Assembly (NCBI RefSeq): GCF_029227915.1
Contig: NC_079875.1
Coordinates: forward strand, 1,178,001-1,242,000
DNA from: Hydractinia symbiolongicarpus
Lineage: Eukaryota; Cnidaria; Hydrozoa; Anthoathecata; Hydractiniidae
DNA: 64,000 bases
Reading direction: 5' to 3'
The translations under genes and the position numbers were made by a program. How positions within the stretch are numbered: the first letter of the stretch is position 1; every line of letters starts with the position of its first letter. The notes below the pieces were generated by a model. The model saw only the letters and a list, made by a program, of their open reading frames with translations. It made no database searches and had not been told where the DNA came from. This document shows positions 36,661 to 50,463 of this stretch, piece by piece.

Positions 36661-39600
36661 AAAGTCTCATGGGCTTTAGTGGTGAAATAATAATTTAAAT
36701 AATCGTTTGGGAAATGAGTTTACTCCCTGGGTACTTTCTTTGTATACTTTTGACTATACGGGCCGAGTCCGGGATTTACGGGAAATCGCGGGTTTTCGTT
36801 TGCCGGCGATTAAACCTCTTTCATTAAGCGTCTCATCAAAAATGAAAACATTTTTAAAAACTACAAGTCTCATGGGCTTTAGTGGTGAAATAATAATTTA
36901 AAAAATCGTTCGGGAAATGAGTTTACACCCTGGGTACTTTCTTTGTATACTTTTTACTATACGGGCCGAGTCCGGGATTTACGGGAAATCGCAGGTTTTC
37001 GTTTGCCGGCTATTAAACTTCTTTTATTCAGCGTCTCATCAAAAATGTAAACATTTTTGAAAACTACAAGTCTCATGGGCTTTAGTGGTGAAATAATAAT
37101 TTAAAAAATCGTTCGGGAAATGAGTTTACACCCCGGGTACTTTCTTTGTATACTTTTGACTATACGGGCAGGGTCCGGGGTTTACGGGAAATGGCGGGTT
37201 TTCGTTTGCCGGCGATTAAACTTCTTTTATTCAGCGTCTCATCAAAAATGAAAACATTTTTGAAAACTACAAGTCTCAAGCGTTTTAGTGGTGAAAAGAT
37301 AATTTAAAAAATCGTTTTGGAAATGAGTTTAATCACTGGGTACTTTCCTTGTATACTTTTGACTATGCGGGCCGAGTCCGAGATTTACGGGAAATGGCGG
37401 GTTTTCGTTTGCCGGCGATTAAATTTCTTTTATTCAGCGTCTCATCAAAAATGAAAACATTTTTGAAAACTAGAAGTCTCATGCGTTTTAGTGGTGAAAA
37501 AATAATTTAAAAAATCGTTCGGGAAATGAGTTTACACCCTGGGTACTTTCTTTGTATACTTTTGACTATACGGGCCGTGTCGGGGATTTACGGGAAATCG
37601 CAGGTTTTCGTTTGCCGGCGATTAAACTTCTTTTATTCAGCGTCTCATCAAAAATGAAAACATTTTTAAAAACTAAAAGTCTCATGGGCTTTAGTGGTGA
37701 AATAATAATTTAAATAATCGTTCGGGAAATAAGTTTACACCCTGGGTACTTTCTTTGTATACTTTTGACTATACGGGCCGAGTCGGGGATTTACGGGAAA
37801 TCGCAGGTTTTCGTTTGCCGGCGATTAAACTTCTTTTATTCAGCGTCTCATCAAAAATGAAAACATTTTTGAAAACTACAAGTCTCATGCGTTTTAGTGG
37901 TGAAAAAATAATTTAAAAAATCGTTCGAGAAATGAGTTTACACCCTGGGTACTTTCTTTGTATACTTTTGACAATACGGGCCGAGTCCGGGATTTACGGG
38001 AAATCGCAGGTTTTCGTTCGCCGGCGATTAAACCACTTTTATTAAGCGTCTCATCAAAAATGAAAAGATTTCTGAAAACTACAAGTCTCATGCGTTTTAG
38101 TGGTGAATAAATGAATTAAAAAATCGTTCGGGAAATGAGTTTACTCCCTGGGTACTATCTTTGTATACTTTTGACTATACGTCCTAAGCCCGGGATTTAC
38201 GGGAAATAGCGGGTTTTCGTTTGCCGGAGATTAAACTTCTTTTATTCAGCGTCTCATCAAAAATGAAAACATTTTTAAAAACTAAAAGTCTCATGGGCTT
38301 TAGTGGTGAAATAATAATTTAAATAATCGTTTGGGAAATGAGTTTACTCCCTGGGTACTTTCTTTGTATACTTTTGACTATACGGGCTGAGTCCGGGATT
38401 TACGGGAAATCGCGGGTTTTCGTTTGCCGGCGATTAAACCTCTTTCATTAAGCGTCTCATCAAAAATGAAAACATTTTTAAAAACTACAAGTCTCATGGG
38501 CTTTAGTGGTGAAATAATAATTTAAAAAATCGTTCGGGAAATGAGTTTACACCCTGGGTACTTTCTTTGTATACTTTTTACTATACGGGCCGAGTCCGGG
38601 ATTTACGGGAAATCGCATGTTTTCGTTTGCCGGCTATTAAACTTCTTTTATTCAGCGTCTCATCAAAAATGAAAACATTTTTAAAAACTAAAAGTCTCAT
38701 GGGCTTTAGTGGTGAAATAATAATTTAAATAATCGTTTGGGAAATGAGTTTACTCCCTGGGTACTTTCTTTGTATACTTTTGACTATACGGGCCGAGTCC
38801 GGGATTTACGGGAAATCGCGGGTTTTCGTTTGCCGGCGATTAAACCTCTTTCATTAAGCGTCTCATCAAAAATGAAAACATTTTTAAAAACTACAAGTCT
38901 CATGGGCTTTAGTGGTGAAATAATAATTTAAAAAATCGTTCGGGAAATGAGTTTACACCCTGGGTACTTTCTTTGTATACTTTTTACTATACGGGCCGAG
39001 TCCGGGATTTACGGGAAATCGCAGGTTTTCGTTTGCCGGCTATTAAACTTCTTTTATTCAGAGTCTCATCAAAAATGTAAACATTTTTGTAAACTACAAG
39101 TCTCATGGGCTTTAGTGGTGAAATAATAATTTAAAAAATCGTTCGGGAAATGAGTTTACACCCCGGGTACTTTCTTTGTATACTTTTGACTATACGGGCA
39201 GGGTCCGGGGTTTACGGGAAATGGCGGGTTTTCGTTTGCCGGCGATTAAACTTCTTTTATTCAGCGTCTCATCAAAAATGAAAACATTTTTGAAAACTAC
39301 AAGTCTCATGGGCTTTAGTGGTGAAATAATAATTTAAATAATCGTTTGGGAAATGAGTTTAATCCCTGGGTACTTTCTTTGTATACTTTTGACTATACGG
39401 GCCGAGTCCGGGATTTACGGGAAATCGCGGGTTTTCGTTTGCCGGCGATTAAACTTCTTTTATTCAGCGTCTCATCAAAAATGAAAACATTTTTAAAAAC
39501 TAAAAGTCTCATGGGCTTTAGTGGTGAAATAATAATTTAAATAATCGTTTGGGAAATGAGTTTACTCCCTGGGTACTTTCTTTGTATACTTTTGACTATA

Positions 39601-40720
39601 CGGGCCGAGTCCGGGATTTACGGGAAATCGCGGGTTTTCGTTTGCCGGCGATTAAACCTCTTTCATTAAGCGTCTCATCAAAAATGAAAACATTTTTGAA
39701 AACTACAAGTCTCATGCGTTTTAGTGGTGAAATAATAATTTAAAAAATCGTTCGGGAAATGAGTTTACACCCTGGGTACTTTCTTTGTATACTTTTTACT
39801 ATACGGGCCGAGTCCGGGATTTACGGGAAATCGCAGGTTTTCGTTTGCCGGCTATTAAACTTCTTTTATTCAGAGTCTCATCAAAAATGTAAACATTTTT
39901 GTAAACTACAAGTCTCATGGGCTTTAGTGGTGAAATAATAATTTAAAAAATCGTTCGGGAAATGAGTTTACACCCCGGGTACTTTCTTTGTATACTTTTG
40001 ACTATACGGGCAGGGTCCGGGGTTTACGGGAAATGGCGGGTTTTCGTTTGCCGGCGATTAAACTTCTTTTATTCAGCGTCTCATCAAAAATGAAAACATT
40101 TTTGAAAACTACAAGTCTCATGCGTTTTAGTGGTGAAAAAATAATTTAAAAAATCGTTTGGGAAATGAGTTTACACCCTGGGTACTTTCTTTGTATACTT
40201 TTGACTATACGGGCCGTGTCGGCGATTTACGGGAAATCGCAGGTTTTCGTTTGCCGGCGATTAAACTTCTTTTATTCAGCGTCTCATCAAAAATGAAAAC
40301 ATTTTTAAAAACTAAAAGTCTCATGGGCTTTAGTGGTGAAAAAATAATTTAAAAAATCGTTTGGGAAATGAGTTTACTCCCTGGGTACTTTCTTTGTATA
40401 CTTTTGACTATACGGGCCGAGTCCGGGATTTACGGGAAATCGCGGGTTTTCGTTTGCCGGCGATTAAACCTCTTTCATTAAGCGTCTCATCAAAAATGAA
40501 AACATTTTTAAAAACTACAAGTCTCGTGGGCTTTAGTGGTGAAATAATAATTTAAAAAATCGTTCGGGAAATGAGTTTACACCCTGGGTACTTTCTTTGT
40601 ATACTTTTTACTATACGGGCCGAGTCCGGGATTTACGGGAAATCGCAGGTTTTCGTTTGCCGGCTATTAAACTTCTTTTATTCAGCGTCTCATCAAAAAT
40701 GTAAACATTTTTGAAAACTA
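36660..40720 (+). repeat. 812-bp (4-monomer) HOR and a 2030-bp related copy
   Basis: From about 38.65 kb, four-monomer units repeat at 812 bp: matching monomers begin at 38737, 39549 and 40361. Each unit holds an A/B hybrid monomer (GCCGAGTCC with CTCTTTCATTAAGC), one with TTTTTACTATACGG plus GGCTATTAAAC plus ATGTAAAC, one with CACCCCGGG plus GGCAGGGTCC, and one ordinary B-type. An older copy of part of this unit lies 2030 bp upstream (36660-37270 matches 38690-39300). Confidence 0.75.
37039..37060. repeat. Improved inverted-repeat variant (10-bp arms, 2-base spacer)
   Basis: A single change (ATGAAAAC to ATGTAAAC) extends the dyad to TCAAAAATGT-AA-ACATTTTTGA, with perfect 10-bp arms. I see about 15 copies of the ATGTAAAC form, near 37.0, 39.1, 39.9, 40.7, 41.9, 43.1, 46.2, 47.0, 47.6, 49.6, 52.4, 53.6, 54.2, 57.5 and 59.3 kb, all in the right half of the window. 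Their spacing follows the HOR periods, so they descend from one or few mutations spread by duplication. The copy near 46.2 kb has lost the outer G. Confidence 0.75.
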
Positions 40721-43700
40721 CAAGTCTCATGCGTTTTAGTGGTGAAGAAATAATTTTAAAAACCGTTCGGGAGATGAGTTTACTCCCTGGGTACTTTCTT
40801 TGTATACTTTTGACTATACGGGCCGAGTCCGGGATTTACGGGAAGTCGCGGGTTTTCGTTTGCCGGCGATTAAACTCCTTTTATTCAGCGTCTCATCAAA
40901 AATGAAAATATTTTTAAATACTACAAGTCTCATGGGCTTCAGTGGTGAAATAATAATTTAAAAAATCGTTCGGGAAATGAGTTTACACCCTGGGTACTTT
41001 CTTTGTATACTTTTAAATATGCGGGCCGAGTCCGGGTTTACGGGAAATGGCCGGTTTTCGTTTGCCGGCGATTAAACTTCTTTTATTTAGCGTCTCATCA
41101 AAAATGAAAACATTTTTGAAAACTACAAGTCTCAAGCGTTTTAGTGGTGAAAAGATAATTTAAAAAATCGTTTTGGAAATGAGTTTACTCACAGGGTACT
41201 TTCTTTGTATACATTCGACTATACGGGCCGAGTCCGGGATTTACGGGAAATCGCAGGTTTTCGTTCGCCGGCGATTAAACCACTTTTATTAAGCGTCTCA
41301 TCAAAAATGAAAAGATTTCTGAAAACTACAAGTCTCATGCGTTTTAGTGGTGAATAAATGAATTAAAAAATCGTTTGGGAAATGAGTTTACTCCCTGGGT
41401 ACTATCTTTGTATACTTTTGACTATACGGGCTAAGCCCGGGATTTACGGGAAATCGCGGGTTTTCGTTTGCCGGAGATTAAACTTCTTTTATTCAGCGTC
41501 TCATCAAAAATGAAAACGTTTTTAAAAACTAAAAGTCTCATGGGCTTTAGTGGTGAAATAATAATTTAAATAATCGTTTGGGAAATGAGTTTACTCACTG
41601 GGTACTTTCTTTGTATACTTTTGACTATACGGGCCGAGTCCGGGATTTACGGGAAATCGCGGGTTTTCGTTTGCCGGCGATTAAACCTCTTTCATTAAGC
41701 GTCTCATCAAAAATGAAAACATTTTTAAAAACTACAAGTCTCATGGGCTTTAGTGGTGAAATAATAATTTAAAAAATTGTTCGGGAAATGAGTTTACACC
41801 CTGGGTACTTTCTTTGTATACTTTTTACTATACGGGCCGAGTCCGGGATTTACGGGAAATCGCAGGTTTTCGTTTGCCGGCTATTAAACTTCTTTTATTC
41901 AGCGTCTCATCAAAAATGTAAACATTTTTGAAAACTACAAGTCTCATGCGTTTTAGTGGTGAAGAAATAATTTTAAAAACCGTTCGGGAAATGGGTTTAC
42001 TCCCTGGGTACTTTCTTTGTATACTTTTGACTATACGGGCCGAGTCCGGGATTTACGGGAAGTCGCGGGTTTTCGTTTGCCGGCGATTAAACTCCTTTTA
42101 TTCAGCGTCTCATCAAAAATGAAAATATTTTTAAATACTACAAGTCTCATGGGCTTCAGTGGTGAAATAATAATTTAAAAAATCGTTCGGGAAATGAGTT
42201 TACACCCTGGGTACTTTCTTTGTATACTTTTAAATATGCGGGCCGAGTCCGGGTTTACGGGAAATGGCGGGTTTTCGTTTGCCGGCGATTAAACTTCTTT
42301 TATTTAGCGTCTCATCAAAAATGAAAACATTTTTGAAAACTACAAGTCTCAAGCGTTTTAGTGGTGAAAAGATAATTTAAAAAATCGTTTTGGAAATGAG
42401 TTTACTCACAGGGTACTTTCTTTGTATACATTCGACTATACGGGCCAAGCCCTGGATTTACGGGAAATCGCGGGTTTTCGTTTGCCGGCGATTAAACCGC
42501 TTTCATTAAGCGTCTCATCAAAAATGAAAACATTTCTGAAAACTACAAGTCTCATGCGTTTTAGTGGTGAAAAAATAATTTAAAAAATCGTTCGGGAAAT
42601 GAGTTTACTCCCTGGGTACTATCTTTGTATACTTTTGACTATACGGGCCAAGCCCGGGATTTACGGGAAATCGCGGGTTTTCGTTTGCCGGAGATTAAAC
42701 TTCTTTTATTCAGCGTCTCATCAAAAATGAAAACATTTTTAAAAACTAAAAGTCTCATGGGCTTTAGTGGTGAAATAATAATTTAAATAATCGTTTGGGA
42801 AATGAGTTTACTCCCTGGGTACTTTCTTTATATACTTTTGACTATACGGGCCGAGTCCGGGATTTACGGGAAATCGCGGGTTTTCGTTTGCCGGCGATTA
42901 AACCTCTTTCATTAAGCGTCTCATCAAAAATGAAAACATTTTTAAAAACTACAAGTCTCATGGGCTTTAGTGGTGAAATAATAATTTAAAAAATCGTTCG
43001 GGAAATGAGTTTACACCCTGGGTACTTTCTTTGTATACTTTTTACTATACGGGCCGAGTCCGGGATTTACGGGAAATCGCAGGTTTTCGTTTGCCGGCTA
43101 TTAAACTTCTTTTATTCAGCGTCTCATCAAAAATGTAAACATTTTTGAAAACTACAAGTCTCATGCGTTTTAGTGGTGAAGAAATAATTTAAAAAAACGT
43201 TCGGGAAATGAGTTTACTCCCTGGGTACTTTCTTTGTATACTTTTGACTATACGGGCCGAGTCCCGGATTTACGGGAAGTCGCGGGTTTTCGTTTGCCGG
43301 CGATTAAACTTCTTTTATTCAGCGTCTCATCAAAAATGAAAATATTTTTAAATACTACAAGTCTCATGGGCTTCAGTGGTGAAATAATAATTTAAAAAAT
43401 CGTTCGGGAAATGAGTTTACACCCTGGGTACTTTCTTTTTATACTTTTGACTATGCGGGCCGAGTCCGGGTTTACGGGAAATGGCGGGTTTTCGTTTGCC
43501 GGCGATTAAACTTCTTTTATTTAGCGTCTCATCAAAAATGAAAAGATTTTTGAAAACTACAAGTCTCAAGCGTTTTAGTGGTGAAAAGATAATTTAAAAA
43601 ATCGTTTTGGAAATGAGTTTACTCACAGGGTACTTTCTTTGTATACATTCGACTATACGGGCCAAGCCCGGGATTTACGGAAAATCGCGGGTTTTCGTTT

Positions 43701-44011
43701 GCCGGCGATTAAACCGCTTTCATTAAGCGTCTCATCAAAAATGAAAACATTTCTGAAAACTACAAGTCTCATGCGTTTTAGTGGTGAAAAAATAATTTAA
43801 AAAATCGTTCGGGAAATGAGTTTACTTCCTGGGTACTTTCTTTGTATACTTTGGACTATACGGGCCGAGTCCGGGTTTTACGGGAAATCGCGGATTTTCG
43901 TTTGAGGGCGATTAAACTTCTTTTATTCAGCGTCTCATCAAAAATGAAAACATTTTTGAAAACTACAAGTCTCATGCGTTGTAGTGGTGAAAAAATAATT
44001 TAAAAAATCCT
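40361..44011 (+). repeat. 1217-bp (6-monomer) HOR, three copies
   Basis: Equivalent monomers begin at 40361, 41578 and 42795, each 1217 bp apart. Shared markers are the ATGTAAAC monomer, GAAGAAATAATTT, AATATTTTTAAATAC with GGGCTTCAGTGG, and GTCCGGGTTTACGG (a 1-bp deletion that explains 1217 rather than 1218). The final A-type monomer of the unit differs: the first copy has GCCGAGTCC with GTTCGCCGGCG, the second and third have CCAAGCCC with ACCGCTTTCATTAAGC. Confidence 0.8.
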
Positions 44012-44735
44012 TTGGAAAATGAGTTTACTCCCTGGGTACTTTCTTTGTATACTTTTGACTATACGGGCCGAGTCCGGGGTTTACGGAAAATGGCGGGTTT
44101 TCGTTTGCCGGCGATTAAACTTCTTTTATTTAGCGTCTCATCAAAAATGAAAAGATTTTTGAAAACTACAAGTCTCAAGCGTTTTAGTGGTGAAAAGATA
44201 ATTTAAAAAATCGTTTTGGAAATGAGTTTACTCACAGGGTACTTTCTTTGTATACATTCGACTATACGGGCCAAGCCCGGGATTTACGGAAAATCGCGGG
44301 TTTTCGTTTGCCGGCGATTAAACCGCTTTCATTAAGCGTCTCATCAAAAATGAAAACATTTCTGAAAACTACAAGTCTCATGCGTTTTAGTGGTGAAAAA
44401 ATAATTTAAAAAATCGTTCGGGAAATGAGTTTACTTCCTGGGTACTTTCTTTGTATACTTTGGACTATACGGGCCGAGTCCGGGATTTACGGGAAATCGC
44501 GGATTTTCGTTTGAGGGCGATTAAACTTCTTTTATTCAGCGTCTCATCAAAAATGAAAACATTTTTGAAAACTACAAGTCTCATGCGTTGTAGTGGTGAA
44601 AAAATAATTTAAAAAATCCTTTGGAAAATGAGTTTACTCCCTGGGTACTTTCTTTGTATACTTTTGACTATACGGGCCGAGTCCGGGGTTTACGGAAAAT
44701 GGCGGGTTTTCGTTTGCCGGCGATTAAACTTCTTT
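43490..44735 (+). repeat. 609-bp (3-monomer) HOR, two copies
   Basis: Matches at an offset of 609 bp. Both copies contain TTTATTTAGCG with GAAAAGATTTTTG, an A-type monomer with TTTACGGAAAATCGC, and a monomer with CTTTGGACTATACGG plus TTTGAGGGCG plus GCGTTGTAGTGG. The match ends where TTTATTTAGCG in the first copy meets TTTATTCAGCG at about 44738. Confidence 0.75.
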
Positions 44736-45028
44736 TATTCAGCGTCTCATCAAAAATGAAAACATTTTTTAAAACTGCAAGTCTCATGCGTTGTAGTGGT
44801 GAAAAAATAATTTAAAAAATAGTTCGGAAAATGAGTTTACTCCCTGGGTAATTTCTTTGTATACTTTTGACTATACGGGCCGAGTCCGGGGTTTACGGGA
44901 AATGGCGGGTTTTCGTTTGCCGGCGATTTAACTTCTTTTATTCAGCGTCTCATCAAAAATGAAAACATTTTTAAAAACTATAAGTCTCATGGGTTTTAGT
45001 GGCGAAATAATAATTTAAAAAATCGTTC

Positions 45029-45220
45029 GGGAAATGAGTTTACATCCCGGGTACTTTCTTTACTATACGGGCCGAGTCCGGGATTTACGGGAAGTCGCGG
45101 GTTTTCGTTTGCCGGCGTTTAAACTTCTTTTATTCAGCGTCTCATTAAAAATGAAAACATTTTTAAAAACTACAAGTCTCAAGGGCTTTAGTTGTGAAAT
45201 AATAATTTAAAAAATAGTTC
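45029..45220 (+). repeat. 192-bp monomer (11-bp deletion)
   Basis: GTATACTTTTG is missing between CTTTCTTT and ACTATACGG, so the monomer is 192 bp. It also carries TTTACATCCCGGG and GGCGTTTAAAC. Ten other copies of the 11-bp deletion occur in the window, several of which keep GGCGTTTAAAC. Confidence 0.9.
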
Positions 45221-45423
45221 GGAAAATGAGTTTACTCCCTGGTTAATTTCTTTGTATACTTTTGACTATACGGGCCGAGTCCGGGGTTTACGGGAAATGG
45301 CGGGATTTCGTTTGCCGGCGATTTAACTTCTTTTATTCAGCGTCCCATCAAAAATGAAAACATTTTTAAAAACTATAAGTCTCATGGGTTTTAGTGGCGA
45401 AATAATAATTTAAAAAATCGTTC

Positions 45424-45615
45424 GGGAAATGAGTTTACATCCCGGGTACTTTCTTTACTATACGGGCCGAGTCCGGGATTTACGGGAAGTCGCGGGTTTT
45501 CGTTTGCCGGCGTTTAAACTTCTTTTATTCAGCGTCTCAATAAAAATGAAAACATTTTCAAAAACTACAAGTCTCATGGGCTTTAGTGGTGAAATAATAA
45601 TTTAAAAAATCGTTC
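45424..45615 (+). repeat. 192-bp monomer, second of the first pair
   Basis: Same 11-bp deletion, 395 bp (203 + 192) after the previous one. It ends with CAATAAAAATG, where its partner has CATTAAAAATG. Confidence 0.9.
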
Positions 45616-48600
45616 GGGAAATGAGTTTACACCCTGGGTACTTTCTTTGTATACTTTTGACTATACGGGCAGAGTCGCGGATTTACGGGAAATCGCAGGT
45701 TTTCGTTTGCCGGCGATTAAACTTCTTTTATTCAGCGTCTCATCAAAAATGAAAACATTTTTGAAAAGTACAAGTCTCATGCGTTTTAGTGGTGAAAAAA
45801 AAATTTAAAAAATCGTTCGGGAAATGAGTTTACTCCCTGGGTACTTTCTTTGGATACTTTTCACTATGCGGGCCGAGTCCGGGGTTTACGGGAAATTGCG
45901 GGTTTTCGTTTGCCGGCGATTAAACTTCTTTTATTCAGCGTCTCATCAAAAATGAAAAGATTTTTGAAAACTACAAGTCTCATGCGTTTTAGTGGTGAAA
46001 AAATAATTAAAAAAATCGTTCGGGAAATGAGTTTACTCCATGGGTACTTTCTTTGTATACTTTTGATTAAACGGGCCGAGTCCAGGGTTTACGGGAAATG
46101 GCAGGTTTTCGTTTGCCGGCGATTAAACTTCTTTTACTCAGCTTCTCACCAAAAATGTAAACATTTTTAAAAACTACAAGTCTCATGGGCCTTAGTGGTG
46201 AAATAATAATTTAAAAAATCGTTCGGGAAATGAGTTTACACCCTGGGTACTCTCTTTGTATACTTTTGACTATACGGGCGGAGTCCGGGATTTACGGGAA
46301 TTCGCAGGTTTTCGTTTGCCGGCGATTGAACTTCTTTCATTCAGCGTCTCATCAAAAATGAAAACATTTTTGAAAACTACAAGTCTCATGCGTTTTAGTG
46401 GTGAAAATATAATTTAGAAAATCGTTCGGGAAATGAGTTTACTCCCTGGGTACTTTCTTTGTATACTTTTGACTATACAGACCGAGTCCGGGATTTACGG
46501 GAAGTCGCTGGTTTTCGTTTGCCGGCGATTAACCTTCTTTTATTCAGCGTCTCATCAAAAATGAAAACATTTTTAAAAACTACAAGTCTCATGGGCTTTA
46601 GTGGTGAAATAATAATTTAAAAAATCGTTCGGGAAATGAGTTTACACCCTGGATACTTTCTTTGTATACTATTGACTATACGGGCCGAGTCCGGGATTTA
46701 CGGGAAATCGCAGGTTTTCGTTTGTCGGCGATTAAACTTCTTTCATTCAGCGTCTCATCAAAAATGAAAACATTTTTGAAAACTACAAGTCTCATGCGTT
46801 TTAGTGGTGAAAAAATAATTTAAAAAATCGTTCGGGTAATGAGTTTACTACCTGCGTACTTTCTTTGTATACTTTTGATTATACGGACCGAGTCCGGGGT
46901 TTACGGGAAATGGCGGGCTTTCGTTTGCCGGCGATTAAACTTCTTTTATTCAGCGTCTCATCAAAAATGTAAACATTTTTGAAAACTACAAGTCTCATGC
47001 GTTTTAGTGGTGAAGAAATAATTTAAAAAACCGTTCGGGAAATGAGTTTACTCCCTGGGTACTATCTTTGTATACTTTTGACTATACGGGCCAAGCCCGG
47101 GATTTACGGGAAATCGCGGGTTTTCGTTTGCCGGAGATTAAACTTCTTTTATTCAGCGTCTCATCAAAAATGAAAACATTTTTAAAAACTAAAAGTCTCA
47201 TGGGCTTTAGTGGTGAAATAATAATTTAAATAATCGTTTGGGAAATGAGTTTACTCCCTGGGTACTTTCTTTGTATACTTTTGACTATACGGGCCGAGTC
47301 CGGGATTTACGGGAAATCGCGGGTTTTCGTTTGCCGGCGATTAAACCTCTTTCATTAAGCGTCTCATCAAAAATGAAAACATTTTTAAAAACTACAAGTC
47401 TCATGGGCTTTAGTGGTGAAATAATAATTTAAAAAATCGTTCGGGAAATGAGTTTACACCCTGGGTACTTTCTTTGTATACTTTTTACTATACGGGCCGA
47501 GTCCGGGATTTGCGGGAAATCGCAGGATTTCGTTTGCCGGCTATTAAACTTCTTTTATTCAGCGTCTCATCAAAAATGTAAACATTTTTGAAAACTACAA
47601 GTCTCATGCGTTTTAGTGGTGAAGAAATAATTTAAAAAACCGTTCGGGAAATGAGTTTACTCCCTGGGTACTTTCTTTGTATACTTTTGACTATACGGGC
47701 CGAGTCCGGGATTTACGGGAAGTCGCGGGTTTTCGTTTGCCGGCGATTAAACTTCTTTTATTCAGCGTCTCATCAAAAATGAAAATATTTTTAAATACTA
47801 CAAGTCTCATGGGCTTCAGTGGTGAAATAATAATTTAAAAAATCGTTCGGGAAATGAGTTTACACCCTGGGTACTTTCTTTGTATACTTTTGACTATGCG
47901 GGCCGAGTCCGGGTTTACGGGAAATGGCGGGTTTTCGTTTGCCGGCGATTAAACTTCTTTTATTTAGCGTCTCATCAAAAATGAAAACATTTTTGAAAAC
48001 TACAAGTCTCAAGCGTTTTAGTGGTGAAAAGATAATTTAAAAAATCGTTTTGGAAATGAGTTTACTCCCTGGCTACTTTCTTTGTATACTTTGGACTATA
48101 CGGGCCGAGTCCGGGATTTACGGGAAATCGCGGATTTTCGTTTGAGGGCGATTAAACTTCTTTTATTCAGCGTCTCATGAAAAATGAAAACATTTTTGAA
48201 AACTACAAGTCTCATGCGTTGTAGTGGTGAAAAAATAATTTAAAAAATCCTTTGGAAAATGAGTTTACTCCCTGGGTACTTTCTTTGTATACTTTTGACT
48301 ATACGGGCCGAGTCCGGGGTTTACGGAAAATGGCGGGTTTTCGTTTGCCGGCGATTAAACTTCTTTTATTCAGCGTCTCATCAAAAATGAAAACATTTTT
48401 TAAAACTGCAAGTCTCATGCGTTGTAGTGGTGAAAAAATAATTTAAAAAATAGTTCGGAAAATGAGTTTACTCCCTGGGTAATTTCTTTGTATACTTTTG
48501 ACTATACGGGCCGAGTCCAGGGTTTACGGGAAATGGCGGGTTTTCGTTTGCCGGCGATTTAACTTCTTTTATTCAGCGTCTCATCAAAAATGAAAACATT

Positions 48601-48659
48601 TTTAAAAACTATAAGTCTCATGGGTTTTAGTGGCGAAATAATAATTTAAAAAATCGTTC

Positions 48660-48851
48660 GGGAAATGAGTTTACATCCCGGGTACTTTCTTTACTATACG
48701 GGCCGAGTCCGGGATTTACGGGAAGTCGCGGGTTTTCGTTTGCCGGCGTTTAAACTTCTTTTATTCAGCGTCTCATTAAAAATGAAAACATTTTTAAAAA
48801 CTACAAGTCTCAAGGGCTTTAGTTGTGAAATAATAATTTAAAAAATAGTTC
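48660..48851 (+). repeat. 192-bp monomer, first of the second pair
   Basis: Same deletion; 3631 bp from the monomer at 45029 and sharing its TTTACATCCCGGG and CATTAAAAATG. Confidence 0.9.
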
Positions 48852-49054
48852 GGAAAATGAGTTTACTCCCTGGTTAATTTCTTTGTATACTTTTGACTAT
48901 ACGGGCCGAGTCCGGGGTTTACGGGAAATGGCGGGATTTCGTTTGCCGGCGATTTAACTTCTTTTATTCAGCGTCCCATCAAAAATGAAAACATTTTTAA
49001 AAACTATAAGTCTCATGGGTTTTAGTGGCAAAATAATAATTTAAAAAATCGTTC

Positions 49055-49246
49055 GGGAAATGAGTTTACATCCCGGGTACTTTCTTTACTATACGGGCCG
49101 AGTCCGGGATTTACGGGAAGTCGCGGGTTTTCGTTTGCCGGCGTTTAAACTTCTTTTATTCAGCGTCTCAATAAAAATGAAAACATTTTTAAAAACTACA
49201 AGTCTCATGGGCTTTAGTGGTGAAATAATAATTTAAAAAATCGTTC
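49055..49246 (+). repeat. 192-bp monomer, second of the second pair
   Basis: Same deletion; 395 bp after its partner, with CAATAAAAATG as at 45424. Confidence 0.9.
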
Positions 49247-50463
49247 GGGAAATGAGTTTACACCCTGGGTACTTTCTTTGTATACTTTTGACTATACGGG
49301 CAGAGTCGGGGATTTACGGGAAATCGCAGGTTTTCGTTTGCCGGCGATTAAACTTCTTTTATTCAGCGTCTCATCAAAAATGAAAACATTTTTGAAAAGT
49401 ACAAGTCTCATGCGTTTTAGTGGTGAAAAAATAATTTAAAAAATCGTTCGGGAAATGAGTTTACTCCCTGGGTACTTTCTTTGTATACTTTTTACTATAC
49501 GGGCCGAGTCCGGGATTTGCGGGAAATCGCAGGTTTTCGTTTGCCGGCTATTAAACTTCTTTTATTCAGCGTCTCATCAAAAATGTAAACATTTTTGAAA
49601 ACTACAAGTCTCATGCGTTTTAGTGGTGAAGAAATAATTTAAAAAACCGTTCGGGAAATGAGTTTACTCCCTGGGTACTTTCTTTGTATACTTTTGACTA
49701 TACGGGCCGAGTCCGGGATTTACGGGAAGTCGCGGGTTTTCGTTTGCCGGCGATTAAACTTCTTTTATTCAGCGTCTCATCAAAAATGAAAATATTTTTA
49801 AATACTACAAGTCTCATGGGCTTCAGTGGTGAAATAATAATTTAAAAAATCGTTCGGGAAATGAGTTTACACCCTGGGTACTTTCTTTGTATACTTTTGA
49901 CTATGCGGGCCGAGTCCGGGTTTACGGGAAATGGCGGGTTTTCGTTTGCCGGCGATTAAACTTCTTTTATTTAGCGTCTCATCAAAAATGAAAACATTTT
50001 TGAAAACTACAAGTCTCAAGCGTTTTAGTGGTGAAAAGATAATTTAAAAAATCGTTTTGGAAATGAGTTTACTCCCTGGGTACTTTCTTTGTATACTTTG
50101 GACTATACGGGCCGAGTCCGGGATTTACGGGAAATCGCGGATTTTCGTTTGAGGGCGATTAAACTTCTTTTATTCAGCGTCTCATCAAAAATGAAAACAT
50201 TTTTGAAAACTACAAGTCTCATGCGTTGTAGTGGTGAAAAAATAATTTAAAAAATAGTTCGGAAAATGAGTTTACTCCCTGGGTAATTTCTTTGTATACT
50301 TTTGACTATACGGGCCGAGTCCGGGGTTTACGGGAAATGGCGGGTTTTCGTTTGCCGGCGATTTAACTTCTTTTATTCAGCGTCTCATCAAAAATGAAAA
50401 CATTTTTAAAAACTATAAGTCTCATGGGTTTTAGTGGCGAAATAATAATTTAAAAAATCGTTC

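Larger units (their letters stand above)
44621..47050 (+). repeat. HOR block containing the first pair of 192-bp monomers
   Basis: The block 44.0-47.0 kb recurs, wholly or partly, at 48.0-49.4, 50.2-51.2, 51.3-52.5, 52.6-53.7, 54.5-57.5 and 58.5-59.3 kb. Offsets such as 3631 bp (44621 to 48252) and 10486 bp (44621 to 55107) hold for several markers: TTTACATCCCGGG, TTTACTCCATGGG, GCTTCTCACC, CATACAGACCGAG and AATATAATTTAG. Two 192-bp monomers sit here with one full-length monomer between them. Confidence 0.75.
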
